64,000 bases of DNA from Prevotellaceae bacterium (GTDB lineage Bacteria; Bacteroidota; Bacteroidia; Bacteroidales; Bacteroidaceae): the NCBI GenBank assembly GCA_028723455.1, contig JAQYEW010000012.1, positions 1-64,000 on the forward strand, read 5' to 3'. The position numbers and the translations under genes were made by a program. The notes under the pieces are model-generated. The model saw only the letters and a list, made by a program, of their open reading frames with translations. It searched no databases and was not told where the DNA came from. This document shows, one piece after another, positions 27,401 through 35,651 of this stretch. Each line of letters begins with the position of its first letter. Within the stretch, counting starts at the first letter, position 1.

Positions 27401-27725
27401 CGTAGAGGCAGCCTACGCTGCCGCCGAGGCACGTTTCCGTCCTATCCTGATGACGGTACTGACCATGATCTTCGGTATGATTCCCCTTGTGTTCGCCAGC
27501 GGCGCCGGTGCCAACGGCAACCGTACCATCGGCATTAGCGTAATCGGAGGAATGGTCGTAGGCACATTGGCCATCCTCGTTACCGTGCCCTTGTTCTTCA
27601 TCATCTTCGAGTACTTGCAAGAGCGTATCCGCCCGGCCATGGTGGAAGAAGCCGACCTGCAATTCCTCAAAGAACGCGAGAGAAGCCAAAAGCAAAAGGC
27701 AGAGCATACTCATACAGAGAATTAA
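24417..27725 (+). CDS. RND multidrug efflux permease (HAE1/AcrB-like)
   Basis: The 1102-aa protein has the full AcrB topology: a first helix at about 10-30, two large periplasmic loops, and two sets of transmembrane helices. The proton-relay pair is present in TM4 (GTVVDDAIVVVEAVQ, Asp-Asp), and the KTAILITEFA block in TM10 carries the partner Lys. It exports hydrophobic or amphiphilic compounds with proton influx. It is 42 bp after the adaptor and 17 bp before the outer-membrane factor. The C-terminal tail is longer and more charged than in AcrB. Confidence 0.95.
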   Translation: MKGNIFIKRPVMAMSVAIAVMLVGLISYFSLPVESYPDIAPPTVTVSAYYTGASADAVMKSVIQPLEESINGVENMIYMTSSATNSGSGTISIYFRQGTDPDMAAVNVQNRVSQAQGLLPQEVTRIGVTTTKRQTSFLQINALASNKEEYDQDFISNYVDINIMPQLKRVEGVGDVMVLGGTYSLRIWMKPDVMAQYRIVPSDITYALSEQNLEAPAGQLGEKPLRDGLGEDVDNVFQYTLKYTGRLKKVEDFENIVIRANADGTTLRLKDVADVDLGAVSYAFDGKMNGKPATTFMCFQLAGANAKETNDRVTAKLKELEKDLPEGLEFVNMMSSNDFLLASIANVEETLIVAILLVVLVVYFFLQDFKATIIPSISIIISLVGTFACLSLAGFSLNLLTLFALVLAIGTVVDDAIVVVEAVQAKFDAGYKSPYEATRDAMSDVTMAVISTTLVFMAVFIPVSFMGGTSGVFYTQFGITLATSVGLSAVSALVVCPALCAMMMRPASGDRRRGFFGNLNHYTKIAYQATYTAMLGKYINMLRRFVGRKKRYAVSFGALALAVLGLLFFANNLPGGLVPQEDQGVAMMNISGVPGNNLSSTKAILDKAEAIVEEIPEVETYSAVAGYGFMSGQGTSYGMMILKLKPWGERLNSWNPIDNFLSSSTMIANAKLNARLMPEIPEAQCFVFEPGMIPGYGMGSIELQLQDKTGSADKETFYNYTMQFIQKLNEREEVARAMTTYARNFPQFDVKVDAAQCKRAGISPADVLSALGSYCGGAYVSNFNEFSKVYRVMLQAAPNYRMSEDDLSNMFVRNGTEMAPLSQFVKLTRTEGPETDSRFNLFSSIAVNVVAAAGVSNTEVMQAIAEVKEQVFPEGYSYEYGGMSREEAATIGSMDTYLIYAVSTLLVFLILSCLYESFLVPWAVIFSVPAGLMGSFGFAWLWNQGYSVLPFIFKAQIENNIYLQTAVIMLIGLLAKTAILITEFALERRRKGMGIVEAAYAAAEARFRPILMTVLTMIFGMIPLVFASGAGANGNRTIGISVIGGMVVGTLAILVTVPLFFIIFEYLQERIRPAMVEEADLQFLKERERSQKQKAEHTHTEN

Positions 27726-27742
27726 AAGAAAGACTTACGAAA

Positions 27743-29140
27743 ATGACAAAGAATATCATAGCCTTGGCCGCTGCAGCACTCATGACGAGTAGCTGCGGCG
27801 TGCTGAAAAACTACGAGCGTCCCACCGACATTCAAACAGCAGGCATTTATGGCGACGCTCAGAGTGGCGACTCATTGGGTCTGGGCGATCTGCCCTGGCG
27901 TACCATTTTCACCGACCCTCAGTTACAAGGGCTGATCGAAAAAGCACTGGCCCAGAACACGAATATGGTTAACGCCGACCTCCAGCTACAGCAGGTGGAA
28001 TATGCGCTGAAAGCATCCAAGCTGGCCTTCGTTCCCAGTATTTATTTCAGCCCCCAAGGAAGCATCTCCAAGATGTACGACCCCTATGACCGCAGCCAGT
28101 ACAATGCCCTGACCGACGGCAATAACAAAAGCTACAGCCTGCCTGTCAGCCTGGGCTGGCAGAACGTCAACTTCCTGCAACTGCGCAACGCCAAGAAGAG
28201 TGCCGAAGTCAACCTCGAGCAGATGCACAATGCCAAACAGGCCATCCAAGCAAAACTTGTGGCCAGCGTGGCCCAACTCTACTATAACCTGTGTATGCTG
28301 GATGAACAGCTGGCCATCATGCAGGCCACACAAGAGAACTGGGGCACCTATCTTGACATGCAACGTAAACTGATGGATGCGGGACAGTCCAACAAAGCAG
28401 CAGTGGCCAGCATCGAGGCTACCTACCACAGCATCAGCTCCAGCGTGGTTACGCTTGAGAACAACATCCGCATCATGCAGAACAGCCTGAGCACCCTGAT
28501 GGGTGAAAGCGCACAGACCTACGGACGCTCTTCGCTTGCCACCTTTCAGGCTCCCGGCCTGATAGAGACGGGATTGCCCATAACCATCCTCAAACGCCGT
28601 CCTGATGTTCGTCAGGCGGAGCTGACCTTGGCCAATTCCTTCTATGACATGAACAAGGCCAAAGCCGCATTCTGGCCCTCGCTGAACCTGAGCGCCAACG
28701 GACAATTCACCAACTCCCTTGGCTCTGCCATTATCAATCCCGGCATGATGATAGGTTCGGCCATCGCCGGCCTGACACAGCCCATCTTTGCTAACGGACG
28801 TATTCGCGCCCAGTACAAAATCAGCAAAGCGCAGCTGGAAATCGACGCAAACAATTTCCAGCAGGCGGTGATTGCGGCCGGCAACGAGGTCAACACAGCC
28901 ATGCTGGAACTCAAGAATGCAGAGACCAAACGTGAGCTGATCGGCAAACAGGTGGAGAGCCTTCAAACCGCTCTTGATGCCACAAAGCTGCTCTACGCCC
29001 ATTCCAGCGCCAACTACCTGAATGTGATCACTGCACAGAACTCCCTACTCTCGGCTCAGATGGATTACATCAGCAACCGCATGAGCGCCATTCAGGCGAC
29101 CATCAGTCTCTATCAGGCTTTAGGAGGCGGAACGGAGTAA
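27743..29140 (+). CDS. TolC-like outer-membrane efflux lipoprotein (NodT family)
   Basis: The 465-aa protein has a lipobox (MTSSC, cysteine near residue 18), and begins after processing like OprM/NodT factors (LPWRTIFTDPQLQGLIEKALAQN). Two TolC-type repeats follow, each with long helices; the conserved GLPITILKRRPDVRQAELTLA block and IFANGRIRAQY are diagnostic. It forms the outer-membrane duct for the upstream RND pump. It is the last gene of the operon, followed by AT-rich sequence and a strong inverted repeat. Confidence 0.93.
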   Translation: MTKNIIALAAAALMTSSCGVLKNYERPTDIQTAGIYGDAQSGDSLGLGDLPWRTIFTDPQLQGLIEKALAQNTNMVNADLQLQQVEYALKASKLAFVPSIYFSPQGSISKMYDPYDRSQYNALTDGNNKSYSLPVSLGWQNVNFLQLRNAKKSAEVNLEQMHNAKQAIQAKLVASVAQLYYNLCMLDEQLAIMQATQENWGTYLDMQRKLMDAGQSNKAAVASIEATYHSISSSVVTLENNIRIMQNSLSTLMGESAQTYGRSSLATFQAPGLIETGLPITILKRRPDVRQAELTLANSFYDMNKAKAAFWPSLNLSANGQFTNSLGSAIINPGMMIGSAIAGLTQPIFANGRIRAQYKISKAQLEIDANNFQQAVIAAGNEVNTAMLELKNAETKRELIGKQVESLQTALDATKLLYAHSSANYLNVITAQNSLLSAQMDYISNRMSAIQATISLYQALGGGTE

Positions 29141-29181
29141 GACAACGAAACGGAGCCACAAAAAAACAAGCGGATAGTTTT

Positions 29182-29247
29182 GGAAAAACATATATATAAA
29201 AAATAAAAAACAAGCCGTTGATCTGACCGTTTCTTCTATATGTTTTT
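29182..29247. repeat. Imperfect AT-rich inverted repeat with GGAAAAACATATATA core
   Basis: AAAAACATATA (29184-29194) is the exact reverse complement of TATATGTTTTT (29237-29247), with a loop of about 42 nt; GGATA (29172-29176) and TATCC (29255-29259) mirror each other further out. A similar core recurs at 54009-54054. It lies in the 221-bp gap after the RND operon and may be a transcript-end structure. Confidence 0.5.
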
Positions 29248-29282
29248 TGGAGGGTATCCACAGGCTTGTAAATGAACCGATA

Positions 29283-29332
29283 AACAAATCGGCGCGCAAA
29301 ACACAATTCCGTGTTTTGCGCGCCGATTTGTT
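29283..29332. terminator. Perfect 22-bp inverted repeat, bidirectional terminator
   Basis: Arms 29283-29304 and 29311-29332 are exactly complementary over 22 bp (core CGGCGCGCAAAACAC) around the 6-nt loop AATTCC. It separates the convergent RND operon and the OB-fold gene. No long U-tract follows, but stem stability is extreme. Confidence 0.8.
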
Positions 29333-29361
29333 GTAATGCCTAAAATGTCAAGGGCGAACAG

Positions 29362-29784
29362 TTAGAAAGGCAGGTCGCCGTTATCGTCCTGAGAAGCGGG
29401 AGGGAAGGCGGCCGGAGATGCAGGCGCCTGCTGAGGAGCACCGGCAAAAGGCGCGGCATTAAAAGGAGCCTGAACAGGAGGAACCGGAACACCGGCAGGA
29501 GGAACGGCACCTACGTTGCGGTCAACGGCAAAGGCACGGATACTGTTGAACCAGCGTCCGTTGTATTCGTGGGCGTCAATGTCAAACTTCACTGTCAGCA
29601 TCTCGCCGGCCTGGATATTCATCGTCTGAATGCGGTCTGTGCCGAACACCTCAAAAACCATTTTCTTGGGATATTGCTCTACGGTCTCCAAGACATAGGA
29701 GGCAACTCTCCATTCGTTGCCCGTGCGGGATGATGTGCCACTACGCTCTTCAAGCACACTGATAATCTTACCTGTAATTTCCAT
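29362..29784 (-). CDS. DUF3127 OB-fold protein with SSB-like acidic C-terminal tip
   Basis: The 140-aa product begins MEITGKIISVLEERSG and contains an OB-like fold (about 1-88; EWRVASYVLETVEQYPKKMVFEVFG and GRWFNSIRAFAVDR) matching DUF3127. A Pro/Ala-rich flexible tail follows and ends in DDNGDLPF, very like the DDDIPF protein-docking tip of SSB. The open frame extends to 29856 but a -7 box lies inside that extension, so the ATG at 29784 is used. It is divergent from dnaN. A single-strand DNA-related role is suggested by fold, tail and neighbour; it is not shown. Confidence 0.8.
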   Translation of the reverse strand: MEITGKIISVLEERSGTSSRTGNEWRVASYVLETVEQYPKKMVFEVFGTDRIQTMNIQAGEMLTVKFDIDAHEYNGRWFNSIRAFAVDRNVGAVPPAGVPVPPVQAPFNAAPFAGAPQQAPASPAAFPPASQDDNGDLPF

Positions 29785-29816
29785 GTCGTAAATCTTAAAC
29801 TTTATCAAATTCCAAG

Positions 29817-29824
29817 CAAAGATA
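29817..29824 (-). promoter_or_regulatory. -7 element of the DUF3127 gene
   Basis: The minus strand reads TATCTTTG, 32 nt upstream of the ATG at 29784, with a TTG about 22 nt further upstream (29847-29849). Confidence 0.6.
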
Positions 29825-29864
29825 CAACTAAACTTTGTGGAAATCCCAACTTTCATTTTTTTTT

Positions 29865-29896
29865 TTTGTCCGTTCGGTAAGATTTACTTATTTTTG
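29865..29896 (+). promoter_or_regulatory. Promoter of dnaN
   Basis: TTTG (29865-29868) and TATTTTTG (29889-29896) are 20 nt apart, a full consensus match. The leader to the ATG at 29947 is about 45 nt. Confidence 0.75.
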
Positions 29897-29946
29897 TTGT
29901 TAAATTAGTCTCAAAGTCAGAAAACGAACGAATAAAATCTACCAAT

Positions 29947-31068
29947 ATGAAGTTTACAATTTCGAGTACGGCGCTCTACGCCAAACTGACAGCCGCCAGC
30001 AAAGTGCTTGCCGCCAAAAATTCTATGCCAATCCTGGAATGTTTCCTGCTGGACATCAAGAACGGCAACGTGGAAATCACGGCAAGCGACGGCGAAAAAT
30101 ATTTCATTACTCGCATCCCCTTGGTGGACAGCGACAACAACGCCAAACTTTGCATCAATGCCAAGCAACTGATGGACAGTATGAAGGAGTTGGCAGAACA
30201 GCCTGTAACCCTGGAGTACAACCCCGAGAACTACGACGTGCGCGTACAGCACCAGAGCGGTGAATTTCATGTCATCGCCTACGATGCCGCCACCTACCCC
30301 GTCCAGCAACCCCTCTCAAACGAAACCACAGAGTTGAACCTCAAGGGCGAGACGATGCTGAACGGTATCAACGACTGCCTTTTTGCCACTGCCAACGAGG
30401 AGGTGCGCATGGTGATGACCGGTGTGTTCATGGACGTGCAGCCCGACCACGTGGTCTTTGCCGGTACCGACGGCCGCAAGCTGGTGCGCTACATCAACCG
30501 CGACGTGCAGACCGGGCAGGCCACCGGCGTCATCCTGCCCAAGAAAGTAAGCATGATTCTGCGTAACGTGTTGCAGAAGGATGACGAGCTCAAGGTACGC
30601 TTCGACGCAGAGCGCGCGCTGATCCAAACCGCCGCGTTCGAGTTCTCCTTCCGCTTGATTGAAGGCAGATACCCCAATTACAACAGTGTGATTCCTGCAA
30701 ACAACCCCTTCCAGGCAACCGTTGACCGCGCCACGCTGCTGAGTGCCCTGAAGCGCGTAAGCGTATTCTGCAACCAAAGCAGCGGTCTGATGAAACTGCA
30801 CTTGGAAAACAACAACATGACCCTTTCAGGTCAGGACAACGACTACGTTACCAGCGTTCAGGAGAACCTGATCTGCGAGTACAACGAGATGCCCACAAGC
30901 ATTGGCTTCAGCTGTCATCTGATGATTGACATCGTAAGCGTAATGGACTGCGAGCGCGTAACCATCCAACTGGGCGACCCCAGCCGTCCCGGTGTAATCG
31001 TACCCGCAGAGCAGAAGGAAAACGAAGAGCTCCTCATGCTGCTCATGCCCATGATGCTTAACGACTAA
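29947..31068 (+). CDS. dnaN: DNA polymerase III subunit beta (sliding clamp)
   Basis: This 373-aa protein has the three-domain clamp architecture. Conserved stretches include MKFTISSTALYAKLTAASKVL at the start, VFAGTDGRKLVRY in domain 2, and the C-terminal VIVPAEQKENEELLMLLMPMML, corresponding to the protein-binding pocket ending (MPMRL in E. coli). It tethers replicative and repair polymerases to DNA. It heads the cluster dnaN, exonuclease, coaBC, porD-like, recN, a gene order typical of Bacteroidales rather than the dnaA-linked location. Confidence 0.96.
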   Translation: MKFTISSTALYAKLTAASKVLAAKNSMPILECFLLDIKNGNVEITASDGEKYFITRIPLVDSDNNAKLCINAKQLMDSMKELAEQPVTLEYNPENYDVRVQHQSGEFHVIAYDAATYPVQQPLSNETTELNLKGETMLNGINDCLFATANEEVRMVMTGVFMDVQPDHVVFAGTDGRKLVRYINRDVQTGQATGVILPKKVSMILRNVLQKDDELKVRFDAERALIQTAAFEFSFRLIEGRYPNYNSVIPANNPFQATVDRATLLSALKRVSVFCNQSSGLMKLHLENNNMTLSGQDNDYVTSVQENLICEYNEMPTSIGFSCHLMIDIVSVMDCERVTIQLGDPSRPGVIVPAEQKENEELLMLLMPMMLND

Positions 31069-31088
31069 TTCAATAACCCCGAAGAACC

Positions 31089-31895
31089 GTGTTCCCGAAC
31101 CTCGACCGACCGCTGATTATCTTCGACCTGGAAACCACCGGGTTGAACCTCGTCTACGCACGTATCATTCAGCTTTCATACATCAAAGTATTGCCCGACG
31201 GCACAGAAACCCGCGGCAACCATTTCATCAACCCTCAGATGAGTATTCCTCAGGAAGTGGTTGAGCTGACCCACATCACCGACGACATGGTAAAAGACGC
31301 ACCTACCTTTCAGGACCTGGCTCCAGGCTTGGTGGAGGTGTTCCAAGGTTGCGACTTTGTGGGCTACAACAGCAATTACTTCGACATTCCCCTTTTACGC
31401 GAGGAATTCCTGCGTACGGGCATCGACTTTGATTTCCGCTCGGCGCGCCTGATAGATGCCTGCACCATCTTCAAACAGATGGAGAAGCGCAACCTTGCCG
31501 CCGCCTATAAGTTCTATTGCGGACGCAAGATGGAGGAAGACTTCCAGGCCCATCTGGCCGACCAAGACACAGAGGCCACTTGGGCCGTGCTGAAGGGTCA
31601 GCTGGATATGTATGCCCCGGGAAAGCAGGAAGAGCCGGACAGACAACTGGAGAACAATATGGACGCGTTGGCGGCAGTCAGCCTCACGGCACGTAACGTG
31701 GATTTCGCGGGACGGCTGGTGTACAACGACAACGGCGAGGAAGTAATCAACTTTGGCAAATACAAGGGTCGCTTGGCCAAGGACGTATTGCCCTACGATC
31801 CGGGCTACGTCAGCTGGGTGCTACAGGGCGACTTTACCCGCGACACCAAACAATGGTTCCAGACCCTCAGAATGCGTTATGGCACTCAAAGGTAA
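31089..31895 (+). CDS. DEDDh 3'-5' exonuclease (DNA polymerase III epsilon-like)
   Basis: The 268-aa product is read from a GTG start 20 bp after dnaN. The DEDD motif I is RPLIIFDLETTGLN (Asp/Glu metal ligands), motif II lies in CDFVGYNSNYFDIPLL and motif III in FQAHLADQDTEATW, with the DEDDh His. A C-terminal domain (about 215-268: VINFGKYKGRLAKDVLPYDPGYVSWVL) matches the small module seen in DUF3820/exonuclease X-like proteins. It probably proofreads or trims DNA 3' ends with the clamp encoded upstream. Confidence 0.88.
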   Translation: MFPNLDRPLIIFDLETTGLNLVYARIIQLSYIKVLPDGTETRGNHFINPQMSIPQEVVELTHITDDMVKDAPTFQDLAPGLVEVFQGCDFVGYNSNYFDIPLLREEFLRTGIDFDFRSARLIDACTIFKQMEKRNLAAAYKFYCGRKMEEDFQAHLADQDTEATWAVLKGQLDMYAPGKQEEPDRQLENNMDALAAVSLTARNVDFAGRLVYNDNGEEVINFGKYKGRLAKDVLPYDPGYVSWVLQGDFTRDTKQWFQTLRMRYGTQR

Positions 31896-33075
31896 AAAAA
31901 TTGTCCTGGGCATCACGGGCAGCATTGCCGCCTACAAGGCCTGTCAGATTATCCGCCTGCTGATAAAGCAAGGGGCAGAGGTGCAGGTGGTTATCACCCC
32001 TGCCGGCAAGGAGTTCATCACGCCCATCACCTTGAGCGCACTGAGCAGCAAACCCGTTATCAGTGACTTCTTTGCCCAGCGCGACGGCACCTGGCATAGC
32101 CACGTAGCCCTGGGCCTGTGGGCCGACGCAATGATTGTCGCGCCTGCCACGGCCAGCACCATCGGCAAGATGGCCCACGGCATTGCCGACAACATGCTCA
32201 TCACCACCTATCTGAGCATGAAGGCTCCCGTGTTTGTTGCGCCTGCCATGGATTTGGACATGTATGCCCATGCCAGCACGCAGGAGAACTTAAACACCTT
32301 GCGCCAGCGTGGCGTGCACGTCATCGAACCGGGTACAGGCTTTTTGGCGAGTCATCTCGAAGGCAAAGGCCGCATGGAGGAACCCGAGGCAATCGTATGC
32401 GAACTGGAAGATTTCTTCACGCCCAAAGACCTTTTGGGCAAGCGACTCATGATTACCGCCGGCCCCACTTACGAACGCATTGACCCCGTGCGCTTCATCG
32501 GCAACTACAGCAGTGGGAAGATGGGCGTTGCCTTGGCCTTAGAGTGTGCGCGTCGCGGCGCGCAAGTGGAACTTATATGCGGTCCCACACCGCTTAAGAC
32601 CGACCACCAACGCATCCGCCGCACGGACGTACAGAGCGCTGCACAAATGGCCCAGGAAGCACAGACACTGTTCCCCAGTAGCGATGCCGCTATCCTGTGT
32701 GCCGCCGTGGCTGATTTCACGCCATCACAGGTGGCCGGCCAGAAAATCAAACGGGAGAAAGACGACCTCGTGATTCAGTTGAAGCCCACGACAGACATTG
32801 CCGCCACCCTGGGCAAGGCGAAGAAAGCGGACCAACTGCTTGTTGGTTTCGCTCTTGAGACCAACGACGAGGTGCAAAATGCCCAAGGCAAACTACAACG
32901 CAAGAACCTTGACTTCATCGTCCTGAACTCACTGCGCGACGAGGGTGCGGGCTTTCAAACGGATACGAACAAAATCAGCATCATCTCCGCCGAGGGTAAA
33001 AAGGATTACGAACTCAAAGCCAAGACGGAAGTAGCCACCGACATTATTAACGAACTGGTAAACAAACTGCAATGA
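31879..33075 (+). CDS. coaBC: Bifunctional phosphopantothenoylcysteine decarboxylase/phosphopantothenate-cysteine ligase
   Basis: The 398-aa enzyme performs two steps of coenzyme A synthesis. The N-terminal CoaC flavodoxin-like half has GITGSIAAYKA, the active-site His in WHSHVALGLWADAMIVAPAT and the PAMDLDMY substrate clamp. The C-terminal CoaB half starts near residue 185 with MITAGPTYERIDPVRFIGN and NYSSGKMG. The ATG at 31879 is chosen over 31753 because homologues begin at MALKGKKIVLG and the earlier frame lies inside the exonuclease gene; the overlap is then 17 nt. Confidence 0.95.
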   Translation: MALKGKKIVLGITGSIAAYKACQIIRLLIKQGAEVQVVITPAGKEFITPITLSALSSKPVISDFFAQRDGTWHSHVALGLWADAMIVAPATASTIGKMAHGIADNMLITTYLSMKAPVFVAPAMDLDMYAHASTQENLNTLRQRGVHVIEPGTGFLASHLEGKGRMEEPEAIVCELEDFFTPKDLLGKRLMITAGPTYERIDPVRFIGNYSSGKMGVALALECARRGAQVELICGPTPLKTDHQRIRRTDVQSAAQMAQEAQTLFPSSDAAILCAAVADFTPSQVAGQKIKREKDDLVIQLKPTTDIAATLGKAKKADQLLVGFALETNDEVQNAQGKLQRKNLDFIVLNSLRDEGAGFQTDTNKISIISAEGKKDYELKAKTEVATDIINELVNKLQ

Positions 33076-33971
33076 AACGCATCCTTCTGCTCTTCATCTC
33101 TTTGCTTTCGCTTTCAGCCCTGCATGCGCAAGAGCTGAACGCAAAGGTAGTGGTGAATACCGCGAAGATTTCGAACACGAAAAAGGAGGTCTTCGACGCA
33201 CTGAAGGAGAAGATGGAGGCTTTTCTCAACGAACGGCGGTGGACGCAACTGGAAGTGAAAGAGGTGGAGCGCATCTCGATGAACATGAACCTGACGGTGA
33301 ACAAATGGGACGAAGGCCAGAACCTGATGGAATGCACCATGATGTTATCCAGCAGCCGTCCCGTCTATGGTTCCTCGTACAGCACTACATTATATAATGT
33401 AAATGACGCGGATTTCAACTTCAACTTCCAGACCACCGACCAGCTGACATGGAATCCGGACAACATCGATAACAACCTGACAGCCCTTCTGGCATATTAT
33501 GCCTACATAATCCTTGGTTACGACATGGACAGCATGTCGCCCATGGGCGGCACAGCCTATCTGCAACAAGCCGAAGACATCGTAACCAAAGCCCAGAATC
33601 TGGGATTCACGGGATGGCAGTCGTTCAACGACCCCAAGAACCGTTTTGGGCTGTTGAACGATTACATGGACGGATCGATGGAAGGCTACCGCCAACTCAT
33701 CTATCAATATCACCGCAAGGGCCTTGACCAAATGAGTACCAATGTGGAGAGCGGACGGCAAGCCATCAGCCAAGCGTTAGAACTATTGGACCAGGTAAGG
33801 CACGCAAGGGCCATGAGCCAACTGCCTATCCTCTTCTGTGAAACCAAACGCGACGAACTGATAAATATCTACCAAGGCAAGGACACACGCGAAGTGCGTA
33901 ACCGAATTTACGACATACTCTTTGGTATAAACCCAAGCATGAGCGAGCATTGGGACAAAATCAAGAATTGA
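33072..33971 (+). CDS. PorD-like DUF4835 protein (type IX secretion associated)
   Basis: The 299-aa protein has a signal peptide (about 1-19, ending LHAQE) and matches DUF4835/PorD in motifs such as ELNAKVVVNTAKISNT, TNKEVF-like helix, NKWDEGQN, FQTTDQLTWNPDNIDNNLTA and LLAYYAYIILGYDMDSMSP. PorD is needed for type IX secretion in Porphyromonas gingivalis, where it is thought to act in the periplasm. The start overlaps the coaBC stop as ATGA, so the two are translationally coupled. sprA at 62 kb and gldE at 46 kb support a type IX system in this genome. Confidence 0.82.
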   Translation: MKRILLLFISLLSLSALHAQELNAKVVVNTAKISNTKKEVFDALKEKMEAFLNERRWTQLEVKEVERISMNMNLTVNKWDEGQNLMECTMMLSSSRPVYGSSYSTTLYNVNDADFNFNFQTTDQLTWNPDNIDNNLTALLAYYAYIILGYDMDSMSPMGGTAYLQQAEDIVTKAQNLGFTGWQSFNDPKNRFGLLNDYMDGSMEGYRQLIYQYHRKGLDQMSTNVESGRQAISQALELLDQVRHARAMSQLPILFCETKRDELINIYQGKDTREVRNRIYDILFGINPSMSEHWDKIKN

Positions 33972-35645
33972 ATGATTACACACCTTCATATCGAAAACTA
34001 CGCCCTCATCGAGCATCTCGACCTTGACCTCGCTGAGGGTTTCTCAGTAATAACGGGCGAAACGGGTGCCGGCAAATCTATCCTCCTGGGAGCACTTGGA
34101 CTGCTCTTAGGCAAACGCGCCGATAGCCGCAGCCTGAAAGCCGGGGCACAAAAGTGTATTCTGGAGGCGGATTTCCACATCCGCAACCCACGCCTCCAAC
34201 AACTCTTCGACGAGGCCGAACTGGACTTCGACGGATCAAACATACTGGTGCGTCGCGAACTGACCGCCAGTGGCAAGTCGCGTGCCTTCGTCAATGACAC
34301 GCCTGTTCCCCTGACATTCCTAAGCGAACTGGGCAATTACCTCATCGACATCCATTCGCAACATCAAAACCTCTTGCTCAACCGCGAGGATTTCCAGCTC
34401 AGCGTGCTGGACGTTGTTGCTGACAACAGCATGCTATTGGCACAGTACCAGACGCAGTTTCATGTATGGAAAGCCGCCACACAGGAACTCAGGCGCGAAC
34501 AAGAGGAACTGGCACGCCAACAAGACGACCAGGATTATCTTCAGTTCCAATTCGCCAAACTTCAGGAAGCCAAACTGCGCGAGGGAGAACAAGAGGAATT
34601 GGAACAAGAACAGCGCACCTTGGAACATGCAGAGGACATACGGAATACCCTCTATCAAAGCGCGACAACGCTGAACGATGATGACCGTGGAGCCATTCTA
34701 TTGGTGCGGCAGGCCGCACGACAGATAAATAACATTACCGGCGTTTTCCCCCCGGCACAAGAATTTTCAGAAAGACTGGAGAGCTGCTATCTGGAACTCA
34801 AGGACCTGGGTGAAAGCATTGAAGACGCTTTGAGCGACATTGACATCCAACCGGGACGTTTGGAATGGGTGAACGACCGACTGAGCGAAATTTACGCTCT
34901 GCAACAAAAGCATCATGTGGAAACTGTTGCCGAACTGCTCCGGTTGCAAAGGGAGATGGGGCGTAAGTTGGATGCCATCGAGAACCGCGACGAAACCCTG
35001 CGCCAACTCAGACAGGCCGTGGACGACGCACACAAGAAACTGACGGCATTAGGTGAGCAACTCCGCCAGAAGCGCACGGAAAGCGCGCAGACCCTTGAAC
35101 GTCAAATGAAGGAGCATCTGCAGGCCTTGGGCATGCCCAAGGTGCGATTTGCCGTGGACATCCAACCCACAACCGCTTGCGAGGCACATGGCATGGACAA
35201 GGTGCAGTTCCTTTTCAGCGCCAACCAGGGTACGCCCTTGCAGAACATCGCCCAAATTGCCAGCGGCGGTGAGATTGCCCGTGTCATGCTTACCATCAAA
35301 GCTATCTTGGCACAGAAAACCGAGATGCCCACCATTATCTTTGACGAAATTGATACAGGTGTCAGCGGCAGCATAGCCGAGCGCATGGCTCAAATGATGC
35401 GTCAGATGACGGCAGCCGAGAACAGACAGGTAATCAGCATTACCCATCTGCCACAGATTGCCGCCTTGGGCAACCATCATTTCCGCGTCTACAAGGAAGA
35501 TGCGGGCGACACCACCCTCAGCCACATTGCGCCACTCAACGAAGCGGAGCGCGAAGAGGCCATCGCTCACATGCTTTCCGGTACCAATCTGACCGAGGCT
35601 GCCATGAACAACGCCCGTGAACTGCTTGCCAATGGCAAGCGATAA
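33972..35645 (+). CDS. recN: DNA repair protein RecN
   Basis: This 557-aa SMC-like ATPase acts in double-strand-break repair. Walker A is GETGAGKSILLGALGLLLG (about 30-48), followed by two coiled-coil arms (about 155-380; LRREQEELARQQDDQDYLQFQF). The ABC signature IASGGEIARVMLTIKAIL and Walker B PTIIFDEIDTGVSGSIAERM are intact. It begins directly after the PorD-like stop, in the same operon. Confidence 0.96.
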   Translation: MITHLHIENYALIEHLDLDLAEGFSVITGETGAGKSILLGALGLLLGKRADSRSLKAGAQKCILEADFHIRNPRLQQLFDEAELDFDGSNILVRRELTASGKSRAFVNDTPVPLTFLSELGNYLIDIHSQHQNLLLNREDFQLSVLDVVADNSMLLAQYQTQFHVWKAATQELRREQEELARQQDDQDYLQFQFAKLQEAKLREGEQEELEQEQRTLEHAEDIRNTLYQSATTLNDDDRGAILLVRQAARQINNITGVFPPAQEFSERLESCYLELKDLGESIEDALSDIDIQPGRLEWVNDRLSEIYALQQKHHVETVAELLRLQREMGRKLDAIENRDETLRQLRQAVDDAHKKLTALGEQLRQKRTESAQTLERQMKEHLQALGMPKVRFAVDIQPTTACEAHGMDKVQFLFSANQGTPLQNIAQIASGGEIARVMLTIKAILAQKTEMPTIIFDEIDTGVSGSIAERMAQMMRQMTAAENRQVISITHLPQIAALGNHHFRVYKEDAGDTTLSHIAPLNEAEREEAIAHMLSGTNLTEAAMNNARELLANGKR

Positions 35646-35651
35646 AGACTT

